From Trichobilharzia regenti (lineage: Eukaryota > Platyhelminthes > Trematoda > Strigeidida > Schistosomatidae), in assembly GCA_944472135.2 (NCBI GenBank), contig OX235270.1, positions 58,905,267-58,969,266 of the forward strand: 64,000 nucleotides of DNA, written 5' to 3'. The notes beneath the pieces are model-generated. The model had not been told where the DNA came from. It saw only the letters and a list, made by a program, of their open reading frames with translations, and searched no databases. Made by a program: the position numbers and the translations under genes. This document shows, in pieces, positions 36,901 to 48,900 of the stretch. Positions within the stretch are counted from its first letter, which is position 1, and every line of letters begins with the position of its first letter.

Positions 36901-39900
36901 CTTGTAGTTGTTGAACTTGAATTTCGGTTCGTCCCCATATTCTTTGAAAGCTCTCAACTTGACCATGAGGATCCTTTGCACTAAATAATACTGTGAGCCC
37001 ATAACTGCCTTCTTTTCGATTTCATGTCCAGCAGGCAGTCTCCACTTTCTTGAGAATCAGATGAAGTCTTTCTGATTTTTGGTATTTCCATCTGGTGAAA
37101 CTCATGTCCTTTTGTGTATATCCTTATGCTAGTAAATGCTAACTCCAATTACCAAGTCACTAAACGCACAGAAGCCTGCAAAGAGTTCCCGGTTATCATT
37201 CATTTCTCCGAGAGCCTCTCGACCCGATGGGCTTTGTTCCTGTGAAATTGGCTCCCAGTCTGACTAGTATTTATATCATCCACCGGGGTTTGAATATCGC
37301 CATTTGGAGTCTTGTGCATTACTTTTCGCTGCTGTCTGCAGAAGCCATCCTTCCTTTATAATGCCTCTGTATTGTGTTCAGGCGCGAAGCATTGAATAAC
37401 TGAAACTTTCCTACTATCCTGGAGAAGTGAGGACCTTCGATTTTGCTTGGTGACATCAAGATAACTAGTCCCAGTACGCTCGTAGTTACCATTTGAGTGA
37501 CAAGAGCAGATAGCTGATTCTCCTCCAGTTAACAGTTCGAACTCCACTTCCATTCCATCTACTCTCATGGATTTCTAGCAGTTCTATTCCGTTGGTTGTC
37601 ATTTCTTCTGCAATCTGAACAACCTTCGCGAACGCGAACATTTCATGTGCCGAAGCTAATTTTGGCTACCATTGTAAGAGGATACATAGAATCACTGGCT
37701 TTCCGAATATTTTCACCAGTTCACAACATTTTGTCTCTGATTCTAGAGAATAGGTTTTTTTAGTTTTATGTACAGTGGAGTTTTTGTAACCCTTGGGTTG
37801 TTTTTCCGTGGTAGGATGGCTAGTTACTTCATTTTCCAGGCTTAGAACTGGTTAGTGAAGTAGGCGGGATTAGCTTCAAGTAATAGACAAATAAAACAAC
37901 ACAAGTAATCTCACTTAACCAACTGATGGACGTGCATTCAATCTTTCAATTTTGTGCAAAACGATTCATACTACTATTAGAAACCAAAGTATTTATATAA
38001 AATATTTTTAAATAGAAGAATAGATGAAATAGTGGTAAATAGTGACTCACGACCATATTTCGTTTTTGGATCACATACATCATCTACTTGATAACCCGTG
38101 TCTAGTACATAGGGATTCAACGGAGAATTCTTTACCTCACTGGTGACTTCTAATTCATCAGCGACTGAAGCATCGACAACAACAGAAAAGAGAGTTTCTA
38201 GTGCACGCAGATGTGTATCCATACCCATAGCTATGTCTGTGATTAGGTGCCATGGTGGTCGTACAAGTATTTGTCTAAAAAGCATTAGCCATGGAAAAGA
38301 ATCATTTGGTCTACCCTTTATGGATGCAGAAAATGAACTTGATTGATTGACATTTACAAGTGATACACCTGATGAAAAGGTTTTTAACTTGTTTTGATGA
38401 TTTACTACAAATCCCAAATGATTGAAAATGTGAATTAAGCATAGTCGATGAATCTCAGGAAGACTGTCGAGAAATTTTTGAACAGCTGTTGGCTTCTCAT
38501 CTATAAGAGAAATATATATGTACAAGAAAATACGCTTCATAAAGATATAAACTTACAAACAGTAACAAATATTCGAAATGGAACTTATACATGTACAATT
38601 AGCCTCATACAGTACTATTACCAAGTGACTTGTTTTCACTTTGCTGAGGGTTAGAATACAGACTAAAACAATCTAATGATTTAGTCAGTAACTTGGATTA
38701 TTATTCATTATTTGCGTTCCAAGAAGAATATAGGCCTTCAGAGGAACTCCGTGTTAATGTTGCAAATCGGGATCTTTAGCCTTGAGCTGCATACTGTAAA
38801 TCTCCACACAGATTTCACAATAATGAAGGTTTATCTTACTTTCTCTGCCTGATTCTGCCTATAGCTGCAACGATGCTGCTCAGATAACAGACGACTTCTT
38901 TTAGATTTCCGACCTTCAGGTCGACTAATGTTTATTATTGTTGGGGTGTCTTCATTGTCTCTGTCTTCTCTATTTTCACCTGAAGTTCTGTTTTGGCTGC
39001 CGATTCTGTCCGCTTCTTGCTTTTAGCCTGCAAATCTTCAACTTTGTAAGAAACGAGACATAAAGCACCCACAAAGTTTATGATCTTTTTGTCAGTTTAA
39101 CGTAATTTGTCAAAGACCTTTCCTAAGTCGGTGAAGTTGAGGTAAACAGTTCATTGACATTCTACACTCTGTTCGTTGACACTTAGTGTTGCAATACGGT
39201 CAGCGCACGTCTTATTTTCCATGAATCCAGTCTTTCCCAGATGAAGTTCTCCGTCCAGGGCATTTGTTAGTCTTTCAAGAACGAGGCAGATTAATACTTC
39301 AATTAAGATGGACAGCAAAATAACTCACTTCGTCAAAATATGCCTGGATTCATGCAAACAATGAAAATTTCATCAGCAAGTCAATCACACTCTTCAGACA
39401 AGACAAAAATAACAATATGGTAACAATATCACATTAGTGTCTAGAAATATAAATTCAATTGATAAATCGCCTAATGCTTACTTGAATTTTTAATATTTGC
39501 TAAATTGCAAAAGTCTAAATAGTTATCTTCTGGTATCACACTGATTGGAAGATCTCGAAGAAACGCTTTCAATAATTGAGCTGAACGTACAATATCTAAT
39601 GGACGTAATGATGATTCTTCCGTATCGGGTAGAGGTAAACAATGAGCAAAAGTATTATGAAGCTCTTGTAATGTGTGCGCCGAAGCTGACTGTTGATATA
39701 CCATAAGCATATCAATAGGTTGAGTATGTGGATTATTACTAGCAGTAGTAAAACTCTCAGTAGCAACTTTTTCTATTTGTTCAGTACACGCTGTTAAGAA
39801 TGCAGGTAGTTTTGAAATAGGATCCAACTTCTAAAACAGAAAAGTACAAAAACAAAACAGTTTTATCAGTGAGCTTCCAAAGTAAATCCAAAAAGTAGCT

Positions 39901-42900
39901 TAGTGTATGTGTAAATCGTGACAGGAAATCAGTAGATAGTCAGATTTCGGTTAAGTTTTATTTTCAGCGAAATTATCTACGAAAGAATACTAATACAACT
40001 GTGGAGAAGGTTACATTCCCTAATTGTACTTCTCTATGTACAACAGAATACAGATGATGATGGATGAACTGAATAAAATCAACTGTTCTACGGCTATTAA
40101 ATAGTACAACCTGTCATTGTTCTAATCACTTTGAGAGTGTTTATGACTTAACTGGTCTGAAAATATGGTATTGAGTACTATTAACCAACAGACAAACTTT
40201 TTCAATCTCTTTTCTACAACGATATTAAATAATAACGATATATATATATATATATATAATTTATCAATGTACAAAAATGCATTACTTGGTCTTCCAATTT
40301 AACACCAAAATATTGGCTGGTATAAGGGACCAGTGAAGTGGGAACCTCGTTCATTTCATCATGAATAGATGACCCAGTTGCAAGGAACTCTCCAGGACAA
40401 TCAAGAAAGCAATCCAATACTTTACAGATACGATGGCATATAGCTCCACACTTTTTACACTGGAATCCTTGATGACTGAAACCTTTGGTGAAAATGAAGA
40501 TGACAAGGTATACCTTTAAAGGGGAATCACATGATAAATTGTTGTTCATGCATGATTACTTTAGCACAGGGAAATTTGGAGAATAGGACATGCAACATTT
40601 TATACAATAATACACAGGATAAATACTACGCGCTTTTAGTCCATTCATAGTTCTGTGTTCAACTTTATTTTACTTCTCTAGACTCAGTGTGTTTCGTGAC
40701 CACCCAAGTATTTTCCTTTCTTCCGCTTTATACATTATGATCAGTCGTCCCATCACACTAGAGCTTTTTTTAGTAACAACAATTATTTAGTCCTGTTAGC
40801 ACTACAAAATATGGTTGCCATGTGGCAAGAAATACAATTTCATCTTAATAACATTTCTTTTGATTATCCGATTGAGACCTCCCCCCAGTGTCACTCTACC
40901 CTGTTTTTCTTAGACATCTTATTAAATATCGTGCATTTCTGTATTATTCATATTTCTGTCTATGCATAACCTTTGATACAGTTCTATCACTTCCGTGCAA
41001 AAAGCCTTACCGCCAGCTGGATACCACTGTCGAATAAATCCATATATGCGTGTTCCGCAGCTGACCTTTCTTAACATCTACTCTCTAGAGTTAGAGAGCA
41101 ATGTAGGTGGTTTGCTGACCATACCAAGATACATTTTACAGACAGCATACCCACCTCCAACTGCAATATTAAAGTTTATACTATCACAACTTACAACCAA
41201 CAATCATTTCATTTGTCAATCTACTGGAACTAATCTCTTTACCATCATGATGCAATAACGACTTTTTTTATACATATCATTAGGAATCCTACTGTAATAT
41301 CTTTACTCTTTACATGATAGGAAGATGATGCGAGTCACTGCCTCGAGATCATATTAGATATGATTAGGAATAAAAACCAGGCAAGCATATACTTACTAAT
41401 GAGGTCCCTTTTCAAACATACATTTCATTCTTGACCACTCTTTCTGTTGGATACTTTAATCACTCTGTCATATTATTTTGTGTGATAAATTATTTCGCGT
41501 GCATGCTGTGCACCAGATGTACGCTTGTTTAACTGTAACATCAAAAGTGTTTAATCACAAAAAACAAGCAAATAATGCAAAAAATGCAGTACCTAGTAGA
41601 GGAATTTTGCAAACAACACAAGCGACTATTCTGAAGAAAGAAGTAAGCCGGAAATCATGTTCACGGGAGGCGATAATTCTTTCAAGGCGGATTTCCTTTC
41701 TTTCCAGTTGCGTAAATATACTTAAATCTTCGCCTGGACCAGGTTCTTTACCTTGTAAAACCTTTTAAAAAGAAAGATGAATAACACTGATTTAAATGAT
41801 TTCATTAAATGTAATCATCAAATAGGTAATCATGTTAAAATCGTATTTACAGTCAAGTCCAACTTAATGACACGTTTGAGTTGTAGATATCTACCGAGGA
41901 CAAGTTAAAGAACAATAACCCAGGAGCGTGAGCACCTCAAAGACCTTGAAAAATAAATGAAGACCAAGTTCATGAAAACAAATGAAAGATATTATATTCT
42001 TGGAAAAATAAGGAAAAACTTTTGACAATATCAAACGGAGTATCTGTTTAGTTTAGAGTTTAGTTAGGGGAAGATTAGGGTTAGGAGCAGGTTGATGTTA
42101 ATTTAAAGGAAGATTATAGGAATTTAGGAATACATTAAGGTGAGTTTAGGGGAAGATTAAGGCTAGGGTAGAGTAAACGACCAGAATTCGCGGTTTGATA
42201 TCGATAAATCGTTTCAAGGTCATTTGGGCGTTTACATTCCCCGACGCTGCAGTCACTGAAATCAATGTATATAGAAAAAAAAAAGAATCAAAAGTTTGTA
42301 GAGAATATGTGCGAATATTATGCGATAGTCTAAATGTCAGTGTTTTCTTAACCTACACACACTACATTTATACCACTTTTGGTCCATCAGTCAGAAAGTA
42401 TTATTTTCGATAAGTGAAAATATCGCAGACTAGACAGAACACTTTCAATCAATTATTGTCATTTCAGGTTGTACAGAAAACATGGAATACAAATATTATA
42501 TACTCGGAAAGAAGTGAAATAAAACCACAAACTGAGCAATGATAGCACAAACCGAGCTGATTAATAATTTTGACGACTATATTGCAGTGAACCCTGCACC
42601 AAAATCAAAGTATTAAATTTAATAAATACCATCTTGCTTTTTTAAAGTCTGCTTGGATGTAATTTGTCTTAAACTTCTCATTTAACTGAAAGCAAGTAGA
42701 CCACCTTAACCGATGGGAACACAACAAACTTATAAAAAGTAAAGTAAACAATCAGACATTTGAAATTAGACAAGATTCATCCATGATAATAAACAATGTG
42801 AGCAACACTTGAAACAGATGTACACGGGAAAAGACTTAATTATGAGGAAAATTTCAACCACTAATACAGCATACTAACTGACACAAAACAAATCATAAAG

Positions 42901-45900
42901 ATACTGCATAAAAGGAACAACTCTTGAAGAACAAGACTTCCCGTGTTTTAGTTCCTAGACGTTACAATAGAACACCAGCTATGCTAAAAGATAATCCCAG
43001 GAATGTTTAATTAGCACGAATGGAAAAGGATCGGAACAAAACCTGAAGAATCAAGTTAGGGTAAAGAACGAAATAACAACAAAAAGCACTTAAAAGTTTT
43101 TCTTAAAGTGAAGATATTTTTAAACAATTCCACAGTCTTCTTTCCTCATGTAGATATTACCACGAGATATAGCACAAATTACGAAATAAAACTTTCGACA
43201 AACTACAAACAACCAACCTATGGAAAGTGGTTGCTTTTCCTCACCGAACTAAAACAATCTGCAATGATTGACAGGGGAAAGAGGAAGTGATGACACTGCA
43301 ACGGATATATAAATAAAAAATGAAGTTGTACGACAATTTGTCAAATACGGATCGACAGTTATTTCAGTTATATTTGTGTTAAAGTGTTTAGGAAAGATTA
43401 TATAGAACAGTACCTGTCGAATTCTTTTTACGGTAATTGTTCAGATACACTCCAGGAGTTCACAGTTCAAAAGAAGAGAGAGAAAAGCTTCACTGAAAGT
43501 TTCGAAATCTCCTAAAGAATAACAGATTATGCATTCAAATCTAACTAAACTAGGCACTAAACTGTAATTCAAAGAAGTTGGGCTGCCTAAAAAGTCTTAC
43601 AGTGATCTTTTACACTGCAAATGATGAAACTGATTTGAGCGACTTTTTCCACAGACCCCATTACTTACTTTACTTTACTTTACTTCGGCTATCTCCTACG
43701 GGAGGATGAGCCGGCTTCATGAACCATGAAGTTTCATGGGAATTAGGTACGAGTGATGTCCCCAGCATCGCACCCCATTAGGCTTACACAGAAATAAAAG
43801 ATCAAATTCATCACCTACGAATTAAATTCAATGATCGACACATGCGGAAAATATCACCCAGAATCACAGATTACTGCTGTACTGCACTACGCGCCACCAA
43901 TCCCGTTCACATAAACCGTAGTTCACTAAATAAATAGGTCACTCTATATATCCATTCTTAATCAGATCGCAAACTTTAAAAACACTTATTCGCGCGTTCT
44001 ACTTTGAAAGGGAGTCTTTAATTAGTATAGATAAAGAGAATCACAGAAAATATATTTCAATTTATTGAATATATTCTTTGCTTGAATTTACGAAATCATA
44101 TCACAGTTAAATAGAATTTACTACTTGAAATAACAGCCAGAAATAGCCAACGATGTTGTTTGTCACTAACACAGCCATTCAAATTTTCTACACACGCACG
44201 TACAATTACAAAATAAACCACCGTGTATACTAAATAGCATGAATTGCCTCCTAATTAAATGCAAAATGACCAGTTTCCACTTTTAAGCAGATAAATTACT
44301 GTGATTAAAATCCCTATCTGAGGATTAATGAAAAGAAGGCTCAGTAAAGAGGTTCTCTTCTCTAGCTCCACCAATGCACTTATATATCCAATTTTCTCAC
44401 AGAAGACGAAGGAACAAAAGAGATGAATTGTCACAAGAATAGTTTTTAATATTAATCATTACAACATAGGGGAAGTGAGTGATAAAGATAGGTTTAAATC
44501 AGGCTACAAATAAAAACAAGAGGAAAGGTGATACTGCATAAGAGTTTGAGTGAAGTGGAGGAGTTAGAAAGAGTTGAAAAATTGCGTTGTTAGAAAACCA
44601 CGAGGTTTTTATCATTATGGTCAAGGAATTTTATTTTGCGTGCAGATCTCCTGTTTTTCCATCTGGAGAACTAGAGCTTCAACCATACAAAATGGACGAA
44701 GACGTATTTTCTTCGGAATACGCGGTTAGAGGTTACACGAAAAAGAGGAACTTCTTGACCTTAGATTGTCTGAGCGAATAACTTGTTCCGTAGCAGCTGG
44801 ATAAGTTCCTTCAAGAGCAGCATTTGTTCTGCATTTAATTCTTTCAGATACCTTCATCGCCTTTAAATCCAAACTTTAAGAAAACTGATTTCTTCTTAAC
44901 TGTAACAAGTTGTGTTTACACACTTAGTGTTCTCCTATATTTATCAAAACATTTCTGAGGGCATCCATCTTCCCGTAAACACTATTCAATAATGGTAAGT
45001 CTATAATTAAGTAATCCTTTCGAACAAAGTTTTTCATAGAGGTAGAACAATGTCTTCACCAGGCGTTTATGTAGCTTATTGTACAAAAACTAGTGAAACT
45101 GAAATGCAGTTCATTCGAGGATTCTTTACGACAGCTATACGAAGGTACATCGATCAGTTTAATTCTAAAATCCGGTTTTCTGAACCCAATTAAATCAAAC
45201 TACGCTTCAGTGACAAATAAGCTTGCTAATCTTGCAAATATAACTCATCTTCAAAGTAGAGAACAATAACATATGTGTGATGGATAGCGCTTTGGTTCAT
45301 TAAATTCCGCATTTAATCTTCAACCTATAAATCACAGGTTCAAACCTACCCCATCTACCAAAGTTTGAACAACCAAGTAGAGTTATTAATCTGAACATAA
45401 TATGTACTGCTCGTTATTAGATGCATTTAAATGTAAACATAAAATTAATAAACCGGCAGAGAAATTGTAAGCATACAGATTTATTTCTCTTAAATGATTC
45501 AGACACAACATATTCCAGAAAAAGATAAACACCTATTTAAGGAAAACAAGACATAGAAGGAAAGAAAGGATTGAAGGTAACTGTGCACATATAACTTACC
45601 AGTATCGCTTGTTTTAAAGCTTCGCATGCAAATGGATCAATTATCTGACGTAAACAAGGTGAGTCAGGCGTAACTTCACTCACAAAACTACCATCCAAAT
45701 TATGTTGTAGAAACAGACCAACAAAACGTTCAAAACCCACAACAGCTAACCAGTGAGCTACTTGAGTACGATTCCATGTCACCAGTGGCTAAAATCAAAA
45801 ATATTTATTAAAATTACGTCTTAACAAGTGTACCAAGGTTACTAATTTATGCAGCCATTTTATTGTAATTTCTCATATAGAAATTAGTATATCTCCAAAT

Positions 45901-48900
45901 TGAATGCCCCCATAAATAACATTGGTGTGACTGAGGGTGCATAGACTTTGGTCATTCTCTCAAAACGCTTTCGTATGATCGCACGTTCACAGCTTTTTCC
46001 AGATAGGTCCTGTTAGCTACCTATACAGTGAAGTGTTATCACAGAGCAGAAAGGGTGAATGCAAATATTCGGTGATTATAACTGGACGGGTAGACATGGA
46101 GGTCCACGAAAGGGAGATAGAAGACTCCTATCCCAAACATCTCAACTACATAATCCGAAATTATCGAAGAGAGTACGAGCACAGCTCCTGGTGCTACTCT
46201 GCTTCATTGTGGAACGGACTTAAAATCAAAGGACCAGAGAGTCAGTCCTGAAGATAATTACAAGCCCTGATCTTGCCATCAAGGCAGTATCGCGAAACAA
46301 CAATCAGTGAGAAACTCTGCTAGCATGCATACTATAACATACTAATTCTATAACAGTGATTACCGACTTAATCGTTTATCTTATTTTTATGTATAAATCG
46401 TTTTGTTTTATTTATATCACTACGTTTTCTAGTGACTACCTCCATCAACCATTCTCTAATGTTTGAAATTTCAGTCTATTCATACCGCTTCAAATGACTA
46501 GTTAGCAGTCTTCAAAATACCAATCTCTACTGCAACATCTCACAGCGTTATTCTAAAATCGCTCCTCCCGTTCAGATTGCCAACCAACAATGTTCACTCA
46601 TTTATCTAAATCCAACAACAGACAGCTTTAGCCAGATCTGTAGAAAACCTAGATGTCGATGTATTCTGCATCACAGACCCACATACAAGATCCATGACAT
46701 TCGGCTATCAACCAAGGGACGTGTGTACTGCTCATCAGTTCGCTCCGTCCTTCTCTATGGCTCTGAAACATGGCCAATACGCGTTGAAGACATGAAAAGG
46801 TTGACTGCTTTCGATCATAGATGTCTGCGATCTCTGTCTCACGTTAGGTGGTTTCACAAGATAAGTAATGTTGATGTTAGGCGTAGAGTGTTGGGCAAAG
46901 AGGGAAAATCAATCGACGAGGCTATAAAGTTACATAGACTAAGATGGCTAGGTCACGTGCTGCGCATGCCTAACCACCGCCTCCCCCGACGGGCTTTGCT
47001 AGCTGATATAGGTTCAGGTTGGAAAAGAGCCAGTGGTGGCCAAACAAAAACATGGCATCAATCCATGAAATCCTTGACAGTTAAACTGAGTAAGGTAGGG
47101 AGATGCAGACTTCCGGGTTGGGGCCCTCGGGACTCTAGGAATCAATGGCTGGAGACTATAGGTGACATGGCTCAAAATCGTTGTCAATGGTGCAGATGTA
47201 TTCAGTCTCTGTAATCTTTCATATTCCTTTCTGCCATTACCCATTCTGTTTCACTCTTATACTTGTCAGACTGTATTGATTCTCTTCACTCATCTTCTTG
47301 TCTACTTCTGTGTGCTATTTGTAAGGTGGCAACTCGAACTGTTGCACTTCGGTGGCAAGTTCTATGTTGAATCCAGACAGACAGACATACAAGATCGCAA
47401 TGAAATCCTTTGAATGGCTTCTCCGTCTGAAAGTTCGTACGCCTGTCACGGGATCCTGTGGCATCAGCATCTAGCCTAGTCGGTATCCATATCCCACTAA
47501 GTGCTAGAGATAAAGCTACATTACTCGAGTGGATCCCTACAGTCATTTATGTGCCGTGATATCAGGTTATAGAAGAGTAAGAATCAACCAGCCAGAGAAT
47601 GGTTACCTGTTCATCACTTATGCCTATGAACCGAAATATTACAACCCGGATGAGTCCTACAACAAGCTGTGTGAGCTCCTGACGCATGAGCTTCCAGCAC
47701 ATACTGTAGTGTTATCTGGAGACTTGAATGCACAAGTCCGTCCCAGCATAGTCACCACCATAGTGCTATCTGGTCTCCTCCCTCTGTCACTCAGACCTGG
47801 ATTCAAACATATCCAATCAGTATCTGATACCAATCCTGTAGGTGCTTCCTCTTCTGGAACACTTGTCTGATTATACTTTAGTGCATGCCACGTTTATGCT
47901 GCAACCTGATTATGATCATAAATGTCGTTCCCAATAGGTTAACGTAATTAAACTGGTAACACTCATCTCTGCGAAGTATCAGACTGAACTAAAGTCAAGG
48001 CTATTTAGTAACCTCCTATTCCAGATAGTACGGAAGAACACTGCTTCCACTTACAATACTCTATGAAAATGGCAAGAAAGCCGCTTGCGGCTTGAGAGAA
48101 TGCTGAGCTAAAAATTACTGGGTTCCCATGAGCTCCTTCCAACTTTTTATGGTGAACAGCAAGAATGACTACCTAAGGCTCTCATGTTTAAGGTCAAACA
48201 ATGGTTACATTAAGATCGCAAAGGATGGTTGTCAGAAATTGCGTGCTGAGCCCAGCAATTGGCGAAAGCTGTTTCGGCTCCCCCGAGTCCCTGACAGAAA
48301 AAACCACGGTGTCAACGAGACAGGTAGTGAGGTAGATGGTACAGGGACTAACAACCTAAAGGCACTCCTGGAACGTTGGGAAAGGCACTGTAAGAGACAG
48401 TGTAGCTGACCAATAGCGTCAACATCCAGCATCACTTATTACAATTCTGCATGGTGAAACTCCAGTTAGGGAACTGAGTGGATTGTTCAGGAAATTGTGT
48501 GAAAGTGAGGATGTTCTATCAGTGTGGAATGCAGCTTGTATGGTGGCTACATTTAAAATGACCTACATAACCCCATTAATCCGTTAACAGTTGCGTCTAA
48601 AATATTGGCTACTATCTTGCTCCACAGGCTGTATAAAACGCTGTGAAATAGATTCGCGAACTACATCCTGAGTTTTGTTTGGCTTTTCAATGTATTATTC
48701 ACGCGTTTACCCTTCTTCAGCTGACAAAACACCATGATACGTATTGCAGTTCCACAAACCTTGAATTTCTTGATATTAGGTCCACTGGACTGAACTATTC
48801 TTAGAAAGACATGTTCCTGTGAAATTCGCTACCATCATGAAAGCCCTATACAGAAGTAACTCACTTAGAGTGAGCATACAACCAGCTATCATCACTGTTC

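Larger units (their letters stand above)
41930..45536. other. PIK3R intron 4, mostly unassigned
   Basis: Apart from the degenerate TTAGG-like repeat at its start and the TTTAC-tailed fragment at 43,670-43,790, I recognise nothing in this AT-rich intron. Confidence 0.4.

Noticed and set aside
40410..40474. Alternative acceptor TTTCAG for PIK3R exon 6
   Set aside because: Using it with the exon 5 donor shifts the frame and destroys the C1 cysteine pattern; the acceptor eight bases earlier restores both.
42050..42180. True telomere or chromosome end
   Set aside because: Only two adjacent TTAGG-like units, degenerate, and lying within an intron.
44587..44781. Plus-strand open frame in PIK3R intron 4
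   Set aside because: No recognised motif and no convincing splice sites; 64 codons are expected by chance in this much sequence.
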